This document shows, piece after piece, positions 27,067 through 37,678 of a stretch of 64,000 nt of DNA. Source of the DNA: Rhodocyclales bacterium (GTDB lineage Bacteria; Pseudomonadota; Gammaproteobacteria; Burkholderiales; Rhodocyclaceae). Made by a program: the position numbers and the translations under genes. The DNA lies in the NCBI GenBank assembly GCA_016235745.1, contig JACRJA010000062.1, positions 62,001 through 126,000 on the forward strand. Direction: 5' to 3'. The notes under the pieces were generated by a model. That model saw only the letters and a list, made by a program, of their open reading frames with translations. It ran no database searches and was not told the DNA's origin. Numbering within the stretch: position 1 is the stretch's first letter; every line of letters starts with the position of its first letter.

Positions 27067-27846
27067 GTGGCGATGCTCGAACTGGAAGGCATCGTGATGG
27101 CCTTTGGCGGCTTTCGCGCCGTCGACGGCGTCACGCTCGCCGTCGAGGAAGGCCAGGTGCTCGGGCTCATCGGCCCCAATGGTGCGGGCAAGACGACGCT
27201 CTTCAACGTGATTGCCGGAGCCTACCGCCCAACCGCCGGCACCCTTCGTTTCCTGGGCGAGGACATCACCCGGCTGCGCACCGACGAGCGCTTCCACAAG
27301 GGGCTGGTGCGCACCTTCCAGATTCCGCACGAATTCCACCGCCTGAGCGTGCTGGAAAACCTCATGGTGGTGCCGCCGCGCCAACCCGGCGAGAACCTCT
27401 TCGCCAACTGGTTCGACTGGGGTCGGGTGCACCACGTCGAAGAGCACGTGCGGCAGAAGGCGATCGAGGTGCTCGCCTTTCTCGAACTCACCCACGTGGC
27501 CAACGAACGCGCCGGACATCTCTCCGGGGGGCAAAAGAAACTGCTGGAGCTCGGCCGCACCATGATGACCGACGCGAAACTCGTGCTCCTCGACGAACCC
27601 GCCGCCGGAGTGAACCGCACCCTGCTGCGCAAGCTCGAGGAGAAGATCCAGATCCTCAACCGGGAATGGGGCTACACCTTCATCCTCATCGAACACGACA
27701 TGGAGATGATCGCCAAGCTCTGCCACCCCGTCGTCTGCATGGCCGAGGGCAAGGTGCTCACGCAGGGGGAATTCCTCGACGTGCGCAACGACCCTCGCGT
27801 GCTCGAAGCCTATCTGGGCGAGACCGTGACGGAGGGGCGCGCATGA
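27067..27846 (+). CDS. livG: Branched-chain amino acid ABC transporter, ATPase LivG
   Basis: About 259 residues from GTG 27067, which has the better spacing from GGGAGGG; ATG 27073 is two codons inside. It has Walker A GPNGAGKTT, the LivG-type segment GLVRTFQIPHEF, the ABC signature LSGGQKK, Walker B LVLLDEPAAGVN and the switch LIEHDMEMI. With LivF it powers import through the LivH-LivM channel. It overlaps livF by 4 bp (ATGA). The order here is livG-F-H-M-K, with the binding protein last. Confidence 0.93.
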   Translation: MAMLELEGIVMAFGGFRAVDGVTLAVEEGQVLGLIGPNGAGKTTLFNVIAGAYRPTAGTLRFLGEDITRLRTDERFHKGLVRTFQIPHEFHRLSVLENLMVVPPRQPGENLFANWFDWGRVHHVEEHVRQKAIEVLAFLELTHVANERAGHLSGGQKKLLELGRTMMTDAKLVLLDEPAAGVNRTLLRKLEEKIQILNREWGYTFILIEHDMEMIAKLCHPVVCMAEGKVLTQGEFLDVRNDPRVLEAYLGETVTEGRA

Positions 27847-28577
27847 GTGCGACCGCGGCCCGCGATCGACCCCAGCCCATCCTCATCATGCACCAGGTGC
27901 GCGGCGGCTATGGCGACGCCGACATCCTGCAGGGCGTCTCGCTCACGGTGATGCCGCAAGAGATCGTGGTCATCGTCGGCCCCAACGGCGCGGGCAAGTC
28001 GACGGCGATGAAGGCGGTGTTCGGGCTGGTGCGCATCCGCAGCGGCGCCATCGTCTTCGACGGCGAAGACATCACCGGCTGGAGCCCGGATCGCATCGTG
28101 CGCCGCGGTATCTCCTACGTGCCGCAGGTCGACAACGTCTTTCGCGAGATGACGGTGCATGAGAACCTGGAGATGGGCGCCTTCCTCGCCAAGGGCGATC
28201 TGAGCGCAGCCTTCGATCGCATCTACGCCCTCTTCCCCGACTTGAAGGCCAAACGCCACGCCCTCGCCGGCGACCTCTCCGGCGGGCAGCGCCAGATGGT
28301 GGCGATCGGCCGGGCGCTCATGCTCGAACCCCAGCTTTTGCTGCTCGACGAGCCCACCGCCGGGCTCTCCCCCAAGTACATGCAGCAGATTTTCCAGATC
28401 TGCCGCGACGTGCGCGACTCGGGCGTATCGATCCTGCTCGTGGAGCAGCACGCCAAACAGGCGCTCGCCTTCTGCGACCGCGGCTACGTGCTCGCCACCG
28501 GCGCCAACCGGCACGAAGGCAGCGGCCGCGAGCTCCTCGAAAATCCCGAGATCGCCCAGATGTTCCTCGGCGGATGA
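27843..28577 (+). CDS. livF: Branched-chain amino acid ABC transporter, ATPase LivF
   Basis: Starting at ATG 27843, inside the livG stop, it encodes 244 residues. Walker A is GPNGAGKST, the family segment ISYVPQVDNVFREMTVHENLEMG is typical of LivF, the signature is LSGGQRQMVA, and Walker B is LLLLDEPTAGLSP. It is the second cytoplasmic ATPase of the importer. The gene is followed 13 bp later by livH. Confidence 0.92.
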   Translation: MSATAARDRPQPILIMHQVRGGYGDADILQGVSLTVMPQEIVVIVGPNGAGKSTAMKAVFGLVRIRSGAIVFDGEDITGWSPDRIVRRGISYVPQVDNVFREMTVHENLEMGAFLAKGDLSAAFDRIYALFPDLKAKRHALAGDLSGGQRQMVAIGRALMLEPQLLLLDEPTAGLSPKYMQQIFQICRDVRDSGVSILLVEQHAKQALAFCDRGYVLATGANRHEGSGRELLENPEIAQMFLGG

Positions 28578-28590
28578 AGGGCCGGCCACC

Positions 28591-29457
28591 ATGATGGAAT
28601 TCCTCAATTTCTACGTCGTTCCCGGCATCGTCACCGGCTCGATCTATGCGCTCGGAGCGATCGGCATCACGCTCATCTTCGGCATCCTGCGCTTCGGCCA
28701 TTTCGCCCACGGAGATCTCGCCACCAGCGGCGCCTACCTCGCCCTGGGAGCGACGGCGCTGCTCGGACTCACGCCCTGGGCGGCGCTGCCGGTGGCCATG
28801 CTCCTCACGGCGCTGCTCGCCTACGGCATCCATCGCCTCTTCTACCGCCACCTCGAATCCCGGCCCAAGATTCTCACCGTGATCGCCTCGCTGGGCATCG
28901 GCATGATGCTGCGCTCGGTGGTACAGGTCGTCTGGGGCGTGGATCCTCTCGCCTACGGCAGCGGCATCGCGCGGGCCCAAGCCTTCGGCCCCCTGATGCT
29001 GCGTCCGCGCGAAATCGCCACCCTGGCGCTCACGCTTGCCCTAGTGGCGACGCTCCTGGCCTTCCTGCGCTACAGCAAATGGGGCAAGGCGATGCGAGCG
29101 ATGTCCGACAACCCCGATCTCGCCCGCCTGTGCGGCGTCGACAACGACGGGGTCACGCGGCTGACCTGGTTCATCGTCGGGGCGCTCGCGGCCGCCTCGG
29201 GCTTTTGCCTGGGCATCAACACCGAGCTCACCACCATGATGGGCTGGTCGGCGATGCTGTCGATGTTCGCCGCGGCGGTGCTGGGAGGGGTCGGGCGCGT
29301 GGAAGGGGCGGTGGTCGGCGGCCTGGTGATCGGGCTGGCCGAGGAGCTGTCGGTACTCGTCGTGCCCAGCCCCTACAAGTCGGCCACCGCCTTCGTCATC
29401 CTGCTCGCCATCCTGCTGCTGCGGCCGCAGGGCATCTTCAAGGGCAAAGTGCTGTAA
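28591..29457 (+). CDS. livH: Branched-chain amino acid ABC transporter permease LivH
   Basis: A 288-residue inner-membrane protein with about eight hydrophobic segments. LRFGHFAHGDLATSGAYLAL (about 31-50) and VLGGVGRVEGAVVGGLVIGLAEE near the C-terminus are LivH hallmarks. The EAA-like coupling segment is KWGKAMRAMSDNPDLARLCGVD. It pairs with LivM to form the membrane channel. ATG 28591 or 28594 could be used. It lies 13 bp after livF and 11 bp before livM. Confidence 0.92.
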   Translation: MMEFLNFYVVPGIVTGSIYALGAIGITLIFGILRFGHFAHGDLATSGAYLALGATALLGLTPWAALPVAMLLTALLAYGIHRLFYRHLESRPKILTVIASLGIGMMLRSVVQVVWGVDPLAYGSGIARAQAFGPLMLRPREIATLALTLALVATLLAFLRYSKWGKAMRAMSDNPDLARLCGVDNDGVTRLTWFIVGALAAASGFCLGINTELTTMMGWSAMLSMFAAAVLGGVGRVEGAVVGGLVIGLAEELSVLVVPSPYKSATAFVILLAILLLRPQGIFKGKVL

Positions 29458-29468
29458 GGAGCAACGCC

Positions 29469-30428
29469 ATGGCCTCGATCGGCCTCATCAACTACGCCAC
29501 CTTCATGGGCACCATGATCGGCATCTATGGCGTGCTCGCCTTGGGCCTGAACATCCAATGGGGCGTCACGGGGCTCTTCAACGCCGGCATTGCCGGGTTC
29601 TTCGCCGTGGGGGCCTATCTCTCGGCGCTCATCACCGCCTCGCCCTCGCCCGAGCGCATCATGGGCTGGGAGCTGCCGGTGGCCGTGGGCTGGCTCGGGG
29701 CCATGGCTGGTGCCGCGCTCATCGCCTGGCCCATTGGGCGCATCTGCCTGCGTTTCCGCTCCGATTACCTGGCCATTGCCACCATCGGCGTGGCCGAGGT
29801 GATCCGGCTCGTGCTGCGCACCGAGGAAGGGCTCTCCGGCGGGGCGCGCGGCATCACCGGGGTGCCCCGCCCCTTCGGCGGCCTCGAATACTCGCTGTCG
29901 CAGTTCGCCTACTTCGCTCTGGTGATCGCCGTGCTGCTCGTGGTCTACTGGGCGCTCGAGCGCCAGCTCGCCGCCCCCTGGGGGCGGATGATGAAGGCGA
30001 TCCGCGACAACGAGCAGGCCGCCGCGGCCATGGGCAAGAACGTCGAGAAGCGGCGCCTCGAAGCCTTCGTGCTGGGCGCAGCGGTGATGGGTCTGGCCGG
30101 AGCGCTCTACGTGCACTTCATGCGCGCAATCACGCCCGAGGCCATCGACCCGATGATCGCCACCTTCCTCGTGTGGATCATGCTCATCCTGGGCGGCTCG
30201 GGCAACAACCGCGGCGCCATTCTGGGAGCGATCATCGTCTGGATCATCTGGTCGATGTCGGAATTCATCACCGACCAGCTCCCGGCCGAGATCGCCACCC
30301 AGGCCAAGTACATCCGCGTCTTCCTCATCGGCCTCATGCTGCAGCTCATCCTGCGCTTCCGCCCCGAAGGATTGTTGCCGGAAGAAAGCGGGCAGCGCAC
30401 CTCACCCCACCTCCCTCCCTCGCGGTAA
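29469..30428 (+). CDS. livM: Branched-chain amino acid ABC transporter permease LivM
   Basis: The start at ATG 29469, behind AAGGAGCAACGCC, gives 319 residues; the track ORF begins far upstream in livH. It has about nine membrane segments, with NIQWGVTGLFNAGIAGFFAVGAY (about 27-49) and the cytoplasmic coupling loop GRMMKAIRDNEQAAAAMGKN (about 177-196) typical of LivM. ILGGSGNNRGAILGAIIVW is also family-like. It forms the channel with LivH. livK follows after 40 bp. Confidence 0.92.
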   Translation: MASIGLINYATFMGTMIGIYGVLALGLNIQWGVTGLFNAGIAGFFAVGAYLSALITASPSPERIMGWELPVAVGWLGAMAGAALIAWPIGRICLRFRSDYLAIATIGVAEVIRLVLRTEEGLSGGARGITGVPRPFGGLEYSLSQFAYFALVIAVLLVVYWALERQLAAPWGRMMKAIRDNEQAAAAMGKNVEKRRLEAFVLGAAVMGLAGALYVHFMRAITPEAIDPMIATFLVWIMLILGGSGNNRGAILGAIIVWIIWSMSEFITDQLPAEIATQAKYIRVFLIGLMLQLILRFRPEGLLPEESGQRTSPHLPPSR

Positions 30429-30468
30429 ACTACTCCGCTCTACCGATACCCTCCCAAGGAGACCGACC

Positions 30469-31674
30469 ATGAAGAAGAAAATCCTCGCTTCGCTCAGCGC
30501 CCTCGCCCTCGGCGGGGCGATCGCAAGCGCCCCGGCCATGGCGCAGAACGTCAAGGTGGCCTATCTCGTGGCCATCACCGGGCCGATCGCCGGCATGGCG
30601 CCGATGATGGTGCAGTCGATGAAGTTCGCCGCCGAGCAGGTCAACGCCCAAGGAGGAATCGGCAACGGCGGCAAGCTCGACCCGCAGGTATACGATTCCG
30701 GCTGTAACCCGCAGCTGGCCACCGACGCCGCCACCAAAGCGGTGAACGTCAACGGCGTGATCGGCATCGTCGGCCCCTCCTGCTCCGGGCCGGTGATCGC
30801 GGTGGCCAACTCCGTGAGCGTGCCAGCCGGCGTGCTCCTCGTCACCTCTTCGGGCACTTCGCCCAAGATCAGCACGCTCGACGACAAGGATCTCGTGTTC
30901 CGCACCGTGCCGTCCGACGACTACCAAGGCCGGGCGCTGGCGCGCGCGCTCAAGGCCCGCGGCATCGACAAGGTGGCCGTCACCTATCTCAACAACGACT
31001 ACGGCCTGGGGCTAGCCGAAGCCTTCGCCGACGAATTCCAGAAACAGGGCGGCACCATCACCGCCAGTCGGGCGCACGAAGACAAGAAAGCCTCGTACCG
31101 CTCCGACCTGGCCGAACTGGCCAAGGGCGGAGCCGACACGCTGGTGGTCTTCGCCTACGGCAATTCCTCCGGGCTCACCATCCTGCGTCAGGCGATCGAG
31201 AACGGTTTCTTCAAGAATTTTGTCGGCGCCGACGGCATGCGCGACGAGGGCATGGTCAAGACCCTGGGCCCGGACAATCTCAAGCCCCTCCTCGTCTCGG
31301 CCCCGGCCGGTGCCACGGGCGCCGGGTTCGAGAAATTCGGCAAGGACTTCAAGGCCACCGGCGGCGACCCCAACGGGACGTTTGCCGCCACGAGCTACGA
31401 CGCCGCCTTCCTCATGGCGCTGGCGATCGAAAAAGCGGGCGGGGACAAGGCGAAACTGCCCCAGGCGCTGCGCGAAGTCGCCACCGCCCCCGGCGAACCC
31501 ATCCTGCCGGGTGAGTGGGCCAAGGCCAAGAAACTGATCGCCGAAGGCAAGGACATCGACTACAAAGGCGCCGCCGGCGATCATGAATTCGACGCGCACG
31601 GCGACGTGCCCGGCAGCTACATCCTCTACAAGGTGAGCAGCAGCGGCTTTGCCGAAGTCGAACGCATGAAGTGA
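30469..31674 (+). CDS. livK: Branched-chain amino acid ABC transporter substrate-binding protein
   Basis: This 401-residue periplasmic binding protein has a signal peptide ending ASAPAMA (about 1-24). It is a type I periplasmic-binding fold (Peripla_BP_6) with VKVAYLVAITGPIAGMAPMMV at the start of the mature protein, IGIVGPSCSGPVIAVANSVS in the first lobe, and VAVTYLNNDYGLGLAEAFADEF in the second. It captures ligand for LivHMGF; the exact amino acid or amide cannot be told from sequence. It has its own AAGGAG ribosome-binding site and ends at a bidirectional hairpin. Confidence 0.9.
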   Translation: MKKKILASLSALALGGAIASAPAMAQNVKVAYLVAITGPIAGMAPMMVQSMKFAAEQVNAQGGIGNGGKLDPQVYDSGCNPQLATDAATKAVNVNGVIGIVGPSCSGPVIAVANSVSVPAGVLLVTSSGTSPKISTLDDKDLVFRTVPSDDYQGRALARALKARGIDKVAVTYLNNDYGLGLAEAFADEFQKQGGTITASRAHEDKKASYRSDLAELAKGGADTLVVFAYGNSSGLTILRQAIENGFFKNFVGADGMRDEGMVKTLGPDNLKPLLVSAPAGATGAGFEKFGKDFKATGGDPNGTFAATSYDAAFLMALAIEKAGGDKAKLPQALREVATAPGEPILPGEWAKAKKLIAEGKDIDYKGAAGDHEFDAHGDVPGSYILYKVSSSGFAEVERMK

Positions 31675-31679
31675 TCTTC

Positions 31680-31700
31680 AGCGCCGCGCGCAGCGGCGCT
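31680..31700. terminator. Bidirectional hairpin between livK and prfC
   Basis: AGCGCCGC and GCGGCGCT form a perfect 8-bp stem with a 5-nt loop in the 26-bp gap between the convergent livK and prfC genes. No clear T-tract follows on either side. The position and GC-rich stem suggest a shared transcription end. Confidence 0.55.
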
Positions 31701-33305
<1,605 letters not shown>

Positions 33306-33355
33306 GTTGCTCTTTTCTGGGAAAATCGCTTATTTTAGCAGCAGGCACGCCCATC

Positions 33356-34561
33356 ATGATCCGTTTCGGCCTCGACCGCCTTCTTGCAGAACCCGAACTG
33401 CGCCGCCCCCTCGCCGGTCGGCGCGTGGCGCTGCTGGCGCACCCGGCTTCCGTCACGCGCGACCTGGTGCACGCCGCCGACGCCCTCGCGGCCCTGCCAG
33501 AGGTGCGGCTCACCGCGCTTTTCGGCCCGCAGCACGGCGCGCGCGGCGACAAGCAGGACAACATGGTCGAGTCGCCCGACGAATTCGACGCCCGCCTGGG
33601 CATTCCCGTCTTCAGCCTCTACGGCGCGGTGCGCCGCCCCACCCCGGCGATGATGGACCCCTTCGACGTGCTGCTGGTCGACCTGCAGGATCTCGGCTGC
33701 CGCGTCTACACCTACCTCACCACCCTGCGCTACGTACTGGAAGCGGCTGCCGCGCACGGCAAGAGCGTGTGGGTGCTCGAGCGGCCCAATCCGCTCGGGC
33801 GCGGCATCGAGGGAGGGCTGCTGCAGCCGGGCTGGGAGAGCTTCGTCGGCGCCGGGAGCCTTCCCATGCGCCACGGCCTGACCCTGGGCGAAGCCGGGCG
33901 CTGGTTCATCGCCACCCTGGGGCTCGACGTGGACTATCAGGTGGTATCGCTCGAAGGCTGGGACCCGGAGGCCGCCCCCGGTTACGGCTGGCCGCTGGGC
34001 AAGCGCACCTGGATCAACCCCAGCCCCAATGCCCCCACCCCGTGGATGGCGCGCTGCTATCCCGGTACCGTGCTCGTCGAAGGCACCACCCTCTCCGAGG
34101 GGCGCGGCACCACCCGGCCCTTGGAAGGCTTCGGCGCCCCGGACCTCGACCCCTGGCGGCTGCTCGCCGAAATGGAGATGCTCGCCCCGCACTGGCTGAA
34201 GGGCTGCCGCCTGCGCCCCTGGTTCTTCGAGCCGACATTTCACAAGCATGCGGGCAAGCGCTGCGGCGGGCTCATGATCCACGTAGAAGACCCGGCGCAC
34301 TACGACCCCCGGCGCTTTCGCCCCTGGCGCCTGGTGGCGCTGGCGCTCAAGGCGCTGCACCGGCTCGACCCCGAGCGGCCGCTGTGGCACACCAACCCCT
34401 ACGAGTACGAATACGATCGCCTGGCGATCGATCTCATCGACGGCGGCCCGCGCCTGCGGCAGTGGGTCGAGGACGAGGCGGCCGCGCCGGCCGATCTCGA
34501 CGCGATGATCGAGCCGGAAGAGCGCGCCTGGGCCGAGATCCGCGCCCCCTTCCTCCGCTGA
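33356..34561 (+). CDS. DUF1343/NamZ-type exo-beta-N-acetylmuramidase
   Basis: The 401-residue protein belongs to the DUF1343 (YbbC/NamZ) family, characterised in other bacteria as exo-acting N-acetylmuramidases of peptidoglycan recycling. Family motifs visible are FGPQHGARGDKQDNM (about 61-75), VLLVDLQDLGCRVYTYLTTL (about 105-124), VLERPNPLG and EGTTLSEGRGTTRPLEGFGAP (about 242-262). No N-terminal signal peptide is apparent, so as written it would be cytoplasmic, unlike secreted homologues. It stands upstream of the c-di-GMP signalling genes on the same strand, separated by 73 bp with a -10-like site. Confidence 0.85.
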   Translation: MIRFGLDRLLAEPELRRPLAGRRVALLAHPASVTRDLVHAADALAALPEVRLTALFGPQHGARGDKQDNMVESPDEFDARLGIPVFSLYGAVRRPTPAMMDPFDVLLVDLQDLGCRVYTYLTTLRYVLEAAAAHGKSVWVLERPNPLGRGIEGGLLQPGWESFVGAGSLPMRHGLTLGEAGRWFIATLGLDVDYQVVSLEGWDPEAAPGYGWPLGKRTWINPSPNAPTPWMARCYPGTVLVEGTTLSEGRGTTRPLEGFGAPDLDPWRLLAEMEMLAPHWLKGCRLRPWFFEPTFHKHAGKRCGGLMIHVEDPAHYDPRRFRPWRLVALALKALHRLDPERPLWHTNPYEYEYDRLAIDLIDGGPRLRQWVEDEAAAPADLDAMIEPEERAWAEIRAPFLR

Positions 34562-34584
34562 CGCCATCCACCCTATGCTTCCCC

Positions 34585-34590
34585 TATAAT
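34585..34590 (+). promoter_or_regulatory. TATAAT -10 element before the PhnD-PAS-GGDEF gene
   Basis: A perfect TATAAT occurs 45 bp upstream of the start codon at 34635, in the gap after the NamZ-type gene. No good -35 hexamer is present at 16-18 bp spacing, so an activator or an alternative factor may be needed. It suggests the signalling genes are transcribed separately from the upstream gene. Confidence 0.35.
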
Positions 34591-34634
34591 GAGGGTAACG
34601 GTGCATTCCGCGCCCAGGCGAGCGGCTCATTCGC

Positions 34635-36695
34635 ATGTACTTTCTTCTCCCGATCCTTCGCCGTGCCGCCCGTACCGCGCCGCGGTATGGCCGCCCCCAA
34701 GGGAGCGCGAACGCCGCGCCTCCAACCGCGCGACGCCTGCTCGCCTTTCTCGCGCTCTTGCTTGCCGTCGTCGCTTCGGCGCGCGCGGAGTATCACTTGG
34801 GGGTCTTTTCCCACCGCCCCGGCGAGATCCTCCAGCGTCAATGGCAGCCGCTCGCCGATGAGCTCTCGCAGGCGCTCGCCGAACCCGTCATTCTCGAAGT
34901 CCTCACGCCCGAGGCGCTCGATCGCGAGATCGCCGCCCGCCGCATCGACTTCCTCTTCACCAATCCCGTTCACTACATCCAGGAAAAACACCGCCACGCC
35001 TTCTCCGGCCCCATCGCCACGCTCATCACGCTCGAGCACGGCGTCAAAACCTCGGCCATGGGCGGAGTGATCCTGGTGCGCCGCGACGGTCCCGTCCAGC
35101 GCCCGGAAGATCTCAAAGGCAAACGCGTCCTGATTGCTGGAGGCAAAGGGCTTGGAGGCTATCTCGCCCAGGCCGCCTGGCTGCTCGAGCGCGGAGTGCG
35201 CGTGCCCGAAGACGTCACCCTCCTTCCCCAAGGCAATCACGACGCCGTGGTCCAGGCCCTGCTCGAAGGCAAGGGCGAGGCCGGGTTCGTGCGCACGGGG
35301 CTGCTCGAAGCGCTCGCGCGCGAGGGGCGGCTCACGCCGGCAGACGAAGCGCGCCTCCTGGTGCTCGGCCAATGGCACCCTCCCGGTTTTCCGTACAAGG
35401 TCACCACCACTCTCTACCCCGAATGGGCCTTCGTCGCCCTGCCCCATGTCTCGCCCGAGACCACCCGCAAGGTTGCGCTCGCCCTCTACTACCTCACCGA
35501 CCGTCTCGAAGCCATACCCGACCCCCGGTTCACTGCCGCAGGCATCGGCGGCTTCACCGTACCGGCCGACTACTCCGGCGTGGAGCGCCTCGCCCAGCGG
35601 CTACGCGTGCCGCCGTTCGAGCACGTGGAAGTGCAGTTGCGCGACGTGCTGCACCAGTACGCCCTGCCCTTGCTGCTGCTCGCCTTCGCGGGCGTTCTGC
35701 TCGCCCTACTCACGCTGCGCCTGTGGCACACCCGGCGCCAGCTCGAGCACCAGCGCGCCCGCCTCGCCTCGGCGCTTGCCCAGACCCAGACCATCCTCGA
35801 GACCGTGGACGAAGCCATCTACGGCACCGACGCGCAGGGCCGCTGCATCTTCTTCAACCGCGCCGCCTCCGAGCTCCTTGGCTTTTCCCCCGAGGAGGTG
35901 CTCGGTAAAGATCCGCACGAACTCTTCCACGCGCGGCGACCGGACGGGCAGCCCTATCCGCCTGAGCACTGCCCCTTGCACCGCGCGCTCGAAGCCGGGC
36001 AAAAGGTGAGCCAGGACGACGTCTTCTGGCGGCGCGACGCTCTGCCGGTACCGGTGCACGTCTCCGCCAGCCCCCGCCTCGAGAACGGGCGCGTGATGGG
36101 CGCCGTCGTCGCCTTCCACGACATCACCGAGGAAGTGCGCCTGCTCGAAGAACTGCGCCGGCTCGCGGCCTACGATCCGCTCACGGGCCTGGCCAACCGC
36201 GGCCACCTCGAGCAGCGCCTGCAAGAAGCCCAATCGGCAGTGCAGCGCAGCAAACGGCCGGCGGCGCTTCTCATGTTCGATCTGGACTACTTCAAGAAAG
36301 TCAACGACACCTACGGGCACGCCGTGGGCGATCGCATGCTGCAGGCCTTCGCCCGCGTGCTGCGCCACAACCTGCGCCCCACCGACTTCATCGCCCGCTA
36401 TGGCGGCGAAGAATTCATCGCCATCCTGCCGGATACCTCCCTCGACACGGCGGTCAAGGTGGCCGAACGGGTGCGGCAGTCCTGGGCCCACACCCAGCTG
36501 TCGCTCGACGATCCAGGAAAGGTCCTCAGCGGCACGGTGTCGATCGGCGTCGCCCCCCTCGACCCCGACGCTCCCCTGGACGAGAGCCTGGCGCGGGTCG
36601 ACGAGGCTATGTACCGCGCCAAGCGCGAAGGCAGAAACCAAGTTGCCCTGCCGCCGGCGGGAAGCAAACGGCTCGAAGACGGAGCCTGCTCATGA
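34635..36695 (+). CDS. Diguanylate cyclase with periplasmic PhnD-like sensor and PAS domain
   Basis: This 686-residue membrane protein is predicted to make c-di-GMP in response to a periplasmic signal. A hydrophobic signal segment (about 35-50) precedes a PhnD-like substrate-binding domain (about 52-305), with LGVFSHRPGEILQRQWQPLADELS and FLFTNPVHYIQEK. A membrane helix (about 341-360) leads to a PAS domain (about 380-500) and a GGDEF domain (about 515-675). The catalytic motif is GGEEF (about 589) with metal-binding FDLDYFKKVND. RPTD, five residues before GGEEF, is an RxxD inhibitory site. It overlaps the next gene by 4 bp. The start is poorly supported by a ribosome-binding site. Confidence 0.87.
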   Translation: MYFLLPILRRAARTAPRYGRPQGSANAAPPTARRLLAFLALLLAVVASARAEYHLGVFSHRPGEILQRQWQPLADELSQALAEPVILEVLTPEALDREIAARRIDFLFTNPVHYIQEKHRHAFSGPIATLITLEHGVKTSAMGGVILVRRDGPVQRPEDLKGKRVLIAGGKGLGGYLAQAAWLLERGVRVPEDVTLLPQGNHDAVVQALLEGKGEAGFVRTGLLEALAREGRLTPADEARLLVLGQWHPPGFPYKVTTTLYPEWAFVALPHVSPETTRKVALALYYLTDRLEAIPDPRFTAAGIGGFTVPADYSGVERLAQRLRVPPFEHVEVQLRDVLHQYALPLLLLAFAGVLLALLTLRLWHTRRQLEHQRARLASALAQTQTILETVDEAIYGTDAQGRCIFFNRAASELLGFSPEEVLGKDPHELFHARRPDGQPYPPEHCPLHRALEAGQKVSQDDVFWRRDALPVPVHVSASPRLENGRVMGAVVAFHDITEEVRLLEELRRLAAYDPLTGLANRGHLEQRLQEAQSAVQRSKRPAALLMFDLDYFKKVNDTYGHAVGDRMLQAFARVLRHNLRPTDFIARYGGEEFIAILPDTSLDTAVKVAERVRQSWAHTQLSLDDPGKVLSGTVSIGVAPLDPDAPLDESLARVDEAMYRAKREGRNQVALPPAGSKRLEDGACS

Positions 36696-37663
36696 GCCCA
36701 GCCTGCGACCTCGCCCGGCGCCGCTGGCTCGCCGCCCTCGCTCTGGGGGCGCTCGCGGCCAGCAGTGTCGCCGGCTGCACCCCCGAACCGCCCTTGCGCC
36801 TTTCCTACCATCTCTGGTCGGGCTATGAGCCGCTGCGCCTCTATGTCGACGCTGCTCCCAACGCAACGGCCGGCCTGCAGCTCGTTGAAGTCGCGGACGC
36901 CGAAGCGCAGCTGCAGCTCTTGCGCCTGCGGCAAGTGGAAGCGGCCCTGATCACGCTCGACGAGGTCCTCCTCGGCCGGGCGCAGGGCCTGGATCTGACG
37001 GTGGTGGGCATCATCGACGTCTCGGCCGGTGCCGACCACGTCATGGCGCGCGACCGCTGCCGCGATGCCGCCGGCTGGCGTGGCGCCCGCGTCGCCGTCG
37101 AGCGCCGCGGCCCCGGCCGGCTCCTGCTGCAAGCCTGGTGCGAACACCTGGGGCTCGATCCCCAGCAGCTGAAGCTCATCCCCTATTCGCCGCCGCGCCA
37201 GCTCGACACCTGGCTGCAGCGCGAATTCGACCTGGCCGTGACCTACCAACCCTACGTCGAACGCCTGCGCCGCCTGGGAGCCGTCTCCTGCTTCGATTCT
37301 GCCGTGCCGCCACCGATCGTGCTCGACGTCCTGGTCGTGCGCAGCGCCATCCTCGGCACCCACGGGAAGGCGATTGAACGCCTCATGCGCACTCACTTCC
37401 GCGGCCTCGAGTGGATGCACGACTACGCGATCGACGCCCGCTACCGCATTGCCCGCCGCTTCGGCCTGCCGCTCGAAGACGCTTTCACCCCCTTCATCGG
37501 CCTCATCTTCCCCTCGCTCGAAGAGCAAAAAGACTGGCTCGAACGCAAGCTCCCCGAGGTCCTCACCACCCTTTCCGGACTGCTGCAGCGCGCCGGCCTG
37601 CTTCCTGAGGCGGCAGCCCCTTGGGTCCCCGCCTCGACCCGCTTCCTTCCCCCCTCGCCGTGA
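36692..37663 (+). CDS. NMT1/THI5-like solute-binding lipoprotein
   Basis: The 323-residue protein has an RRRW-containing signal and a lipobox (SVAGC, Cys at about 28), so it should be lipid-anchored in the periplasm. The mature part resembles NMT1/TauA-type binding proteins: LRLSYHLWSGYEPLRLYVD, a segment counting LRQVEAALITLDEVLLG, and WRGARVAVERRGPGRLLLQAW. No ABC permease or ATPase is adjacent. Its gene overlaps the cyclase gene by 4 bp and precedes the phosphodiesterase gene by 15 bp. I infer it acts as a ligand-sensing partner of these signalling proteins rather than as a transporter component. The ligand is unknown. Confidence 0.8.
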   Translation: MSPACDLARRRWLAALALGALAASSVAGCTPEPPLRLSYHLWSGYEPLRLYVDAAPNATAGLQLVEVADAEAQLQLLRLRQVEAALITLDEVLLGRAQGLDLTVVGIIDVSAGADHVMARDRCRDAAGWRGARVAVERRGPGRLLLQAWCEHLGLDPQQLKLIPYSPPRQLDTWLQREFDLAVTYQPYVERLRRLGAVSCFDSAVPPPIVLDVLVVRSAILGTHGKAIERLMRTHFRGLEWMHDYAIDARYRIARRFGLPLEDAFTPFIGLIFPSLEEQKDWLERKLPEVLTTLSGLLQRAGLLPEAAAPWVPASTRFLPPSP

Positions 37664-37678
37664 CGTAGGAATCCTGCG

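Noticed and set aside
36692-37663. Thiamine precursor transport, because the lipoprotein is NMT1/THI5-like
   Set aside because: There is no thiamine riboswitch upstream and no ABC permease or ATPase nearby; the gene is embedded between two c-di-GMP genes.
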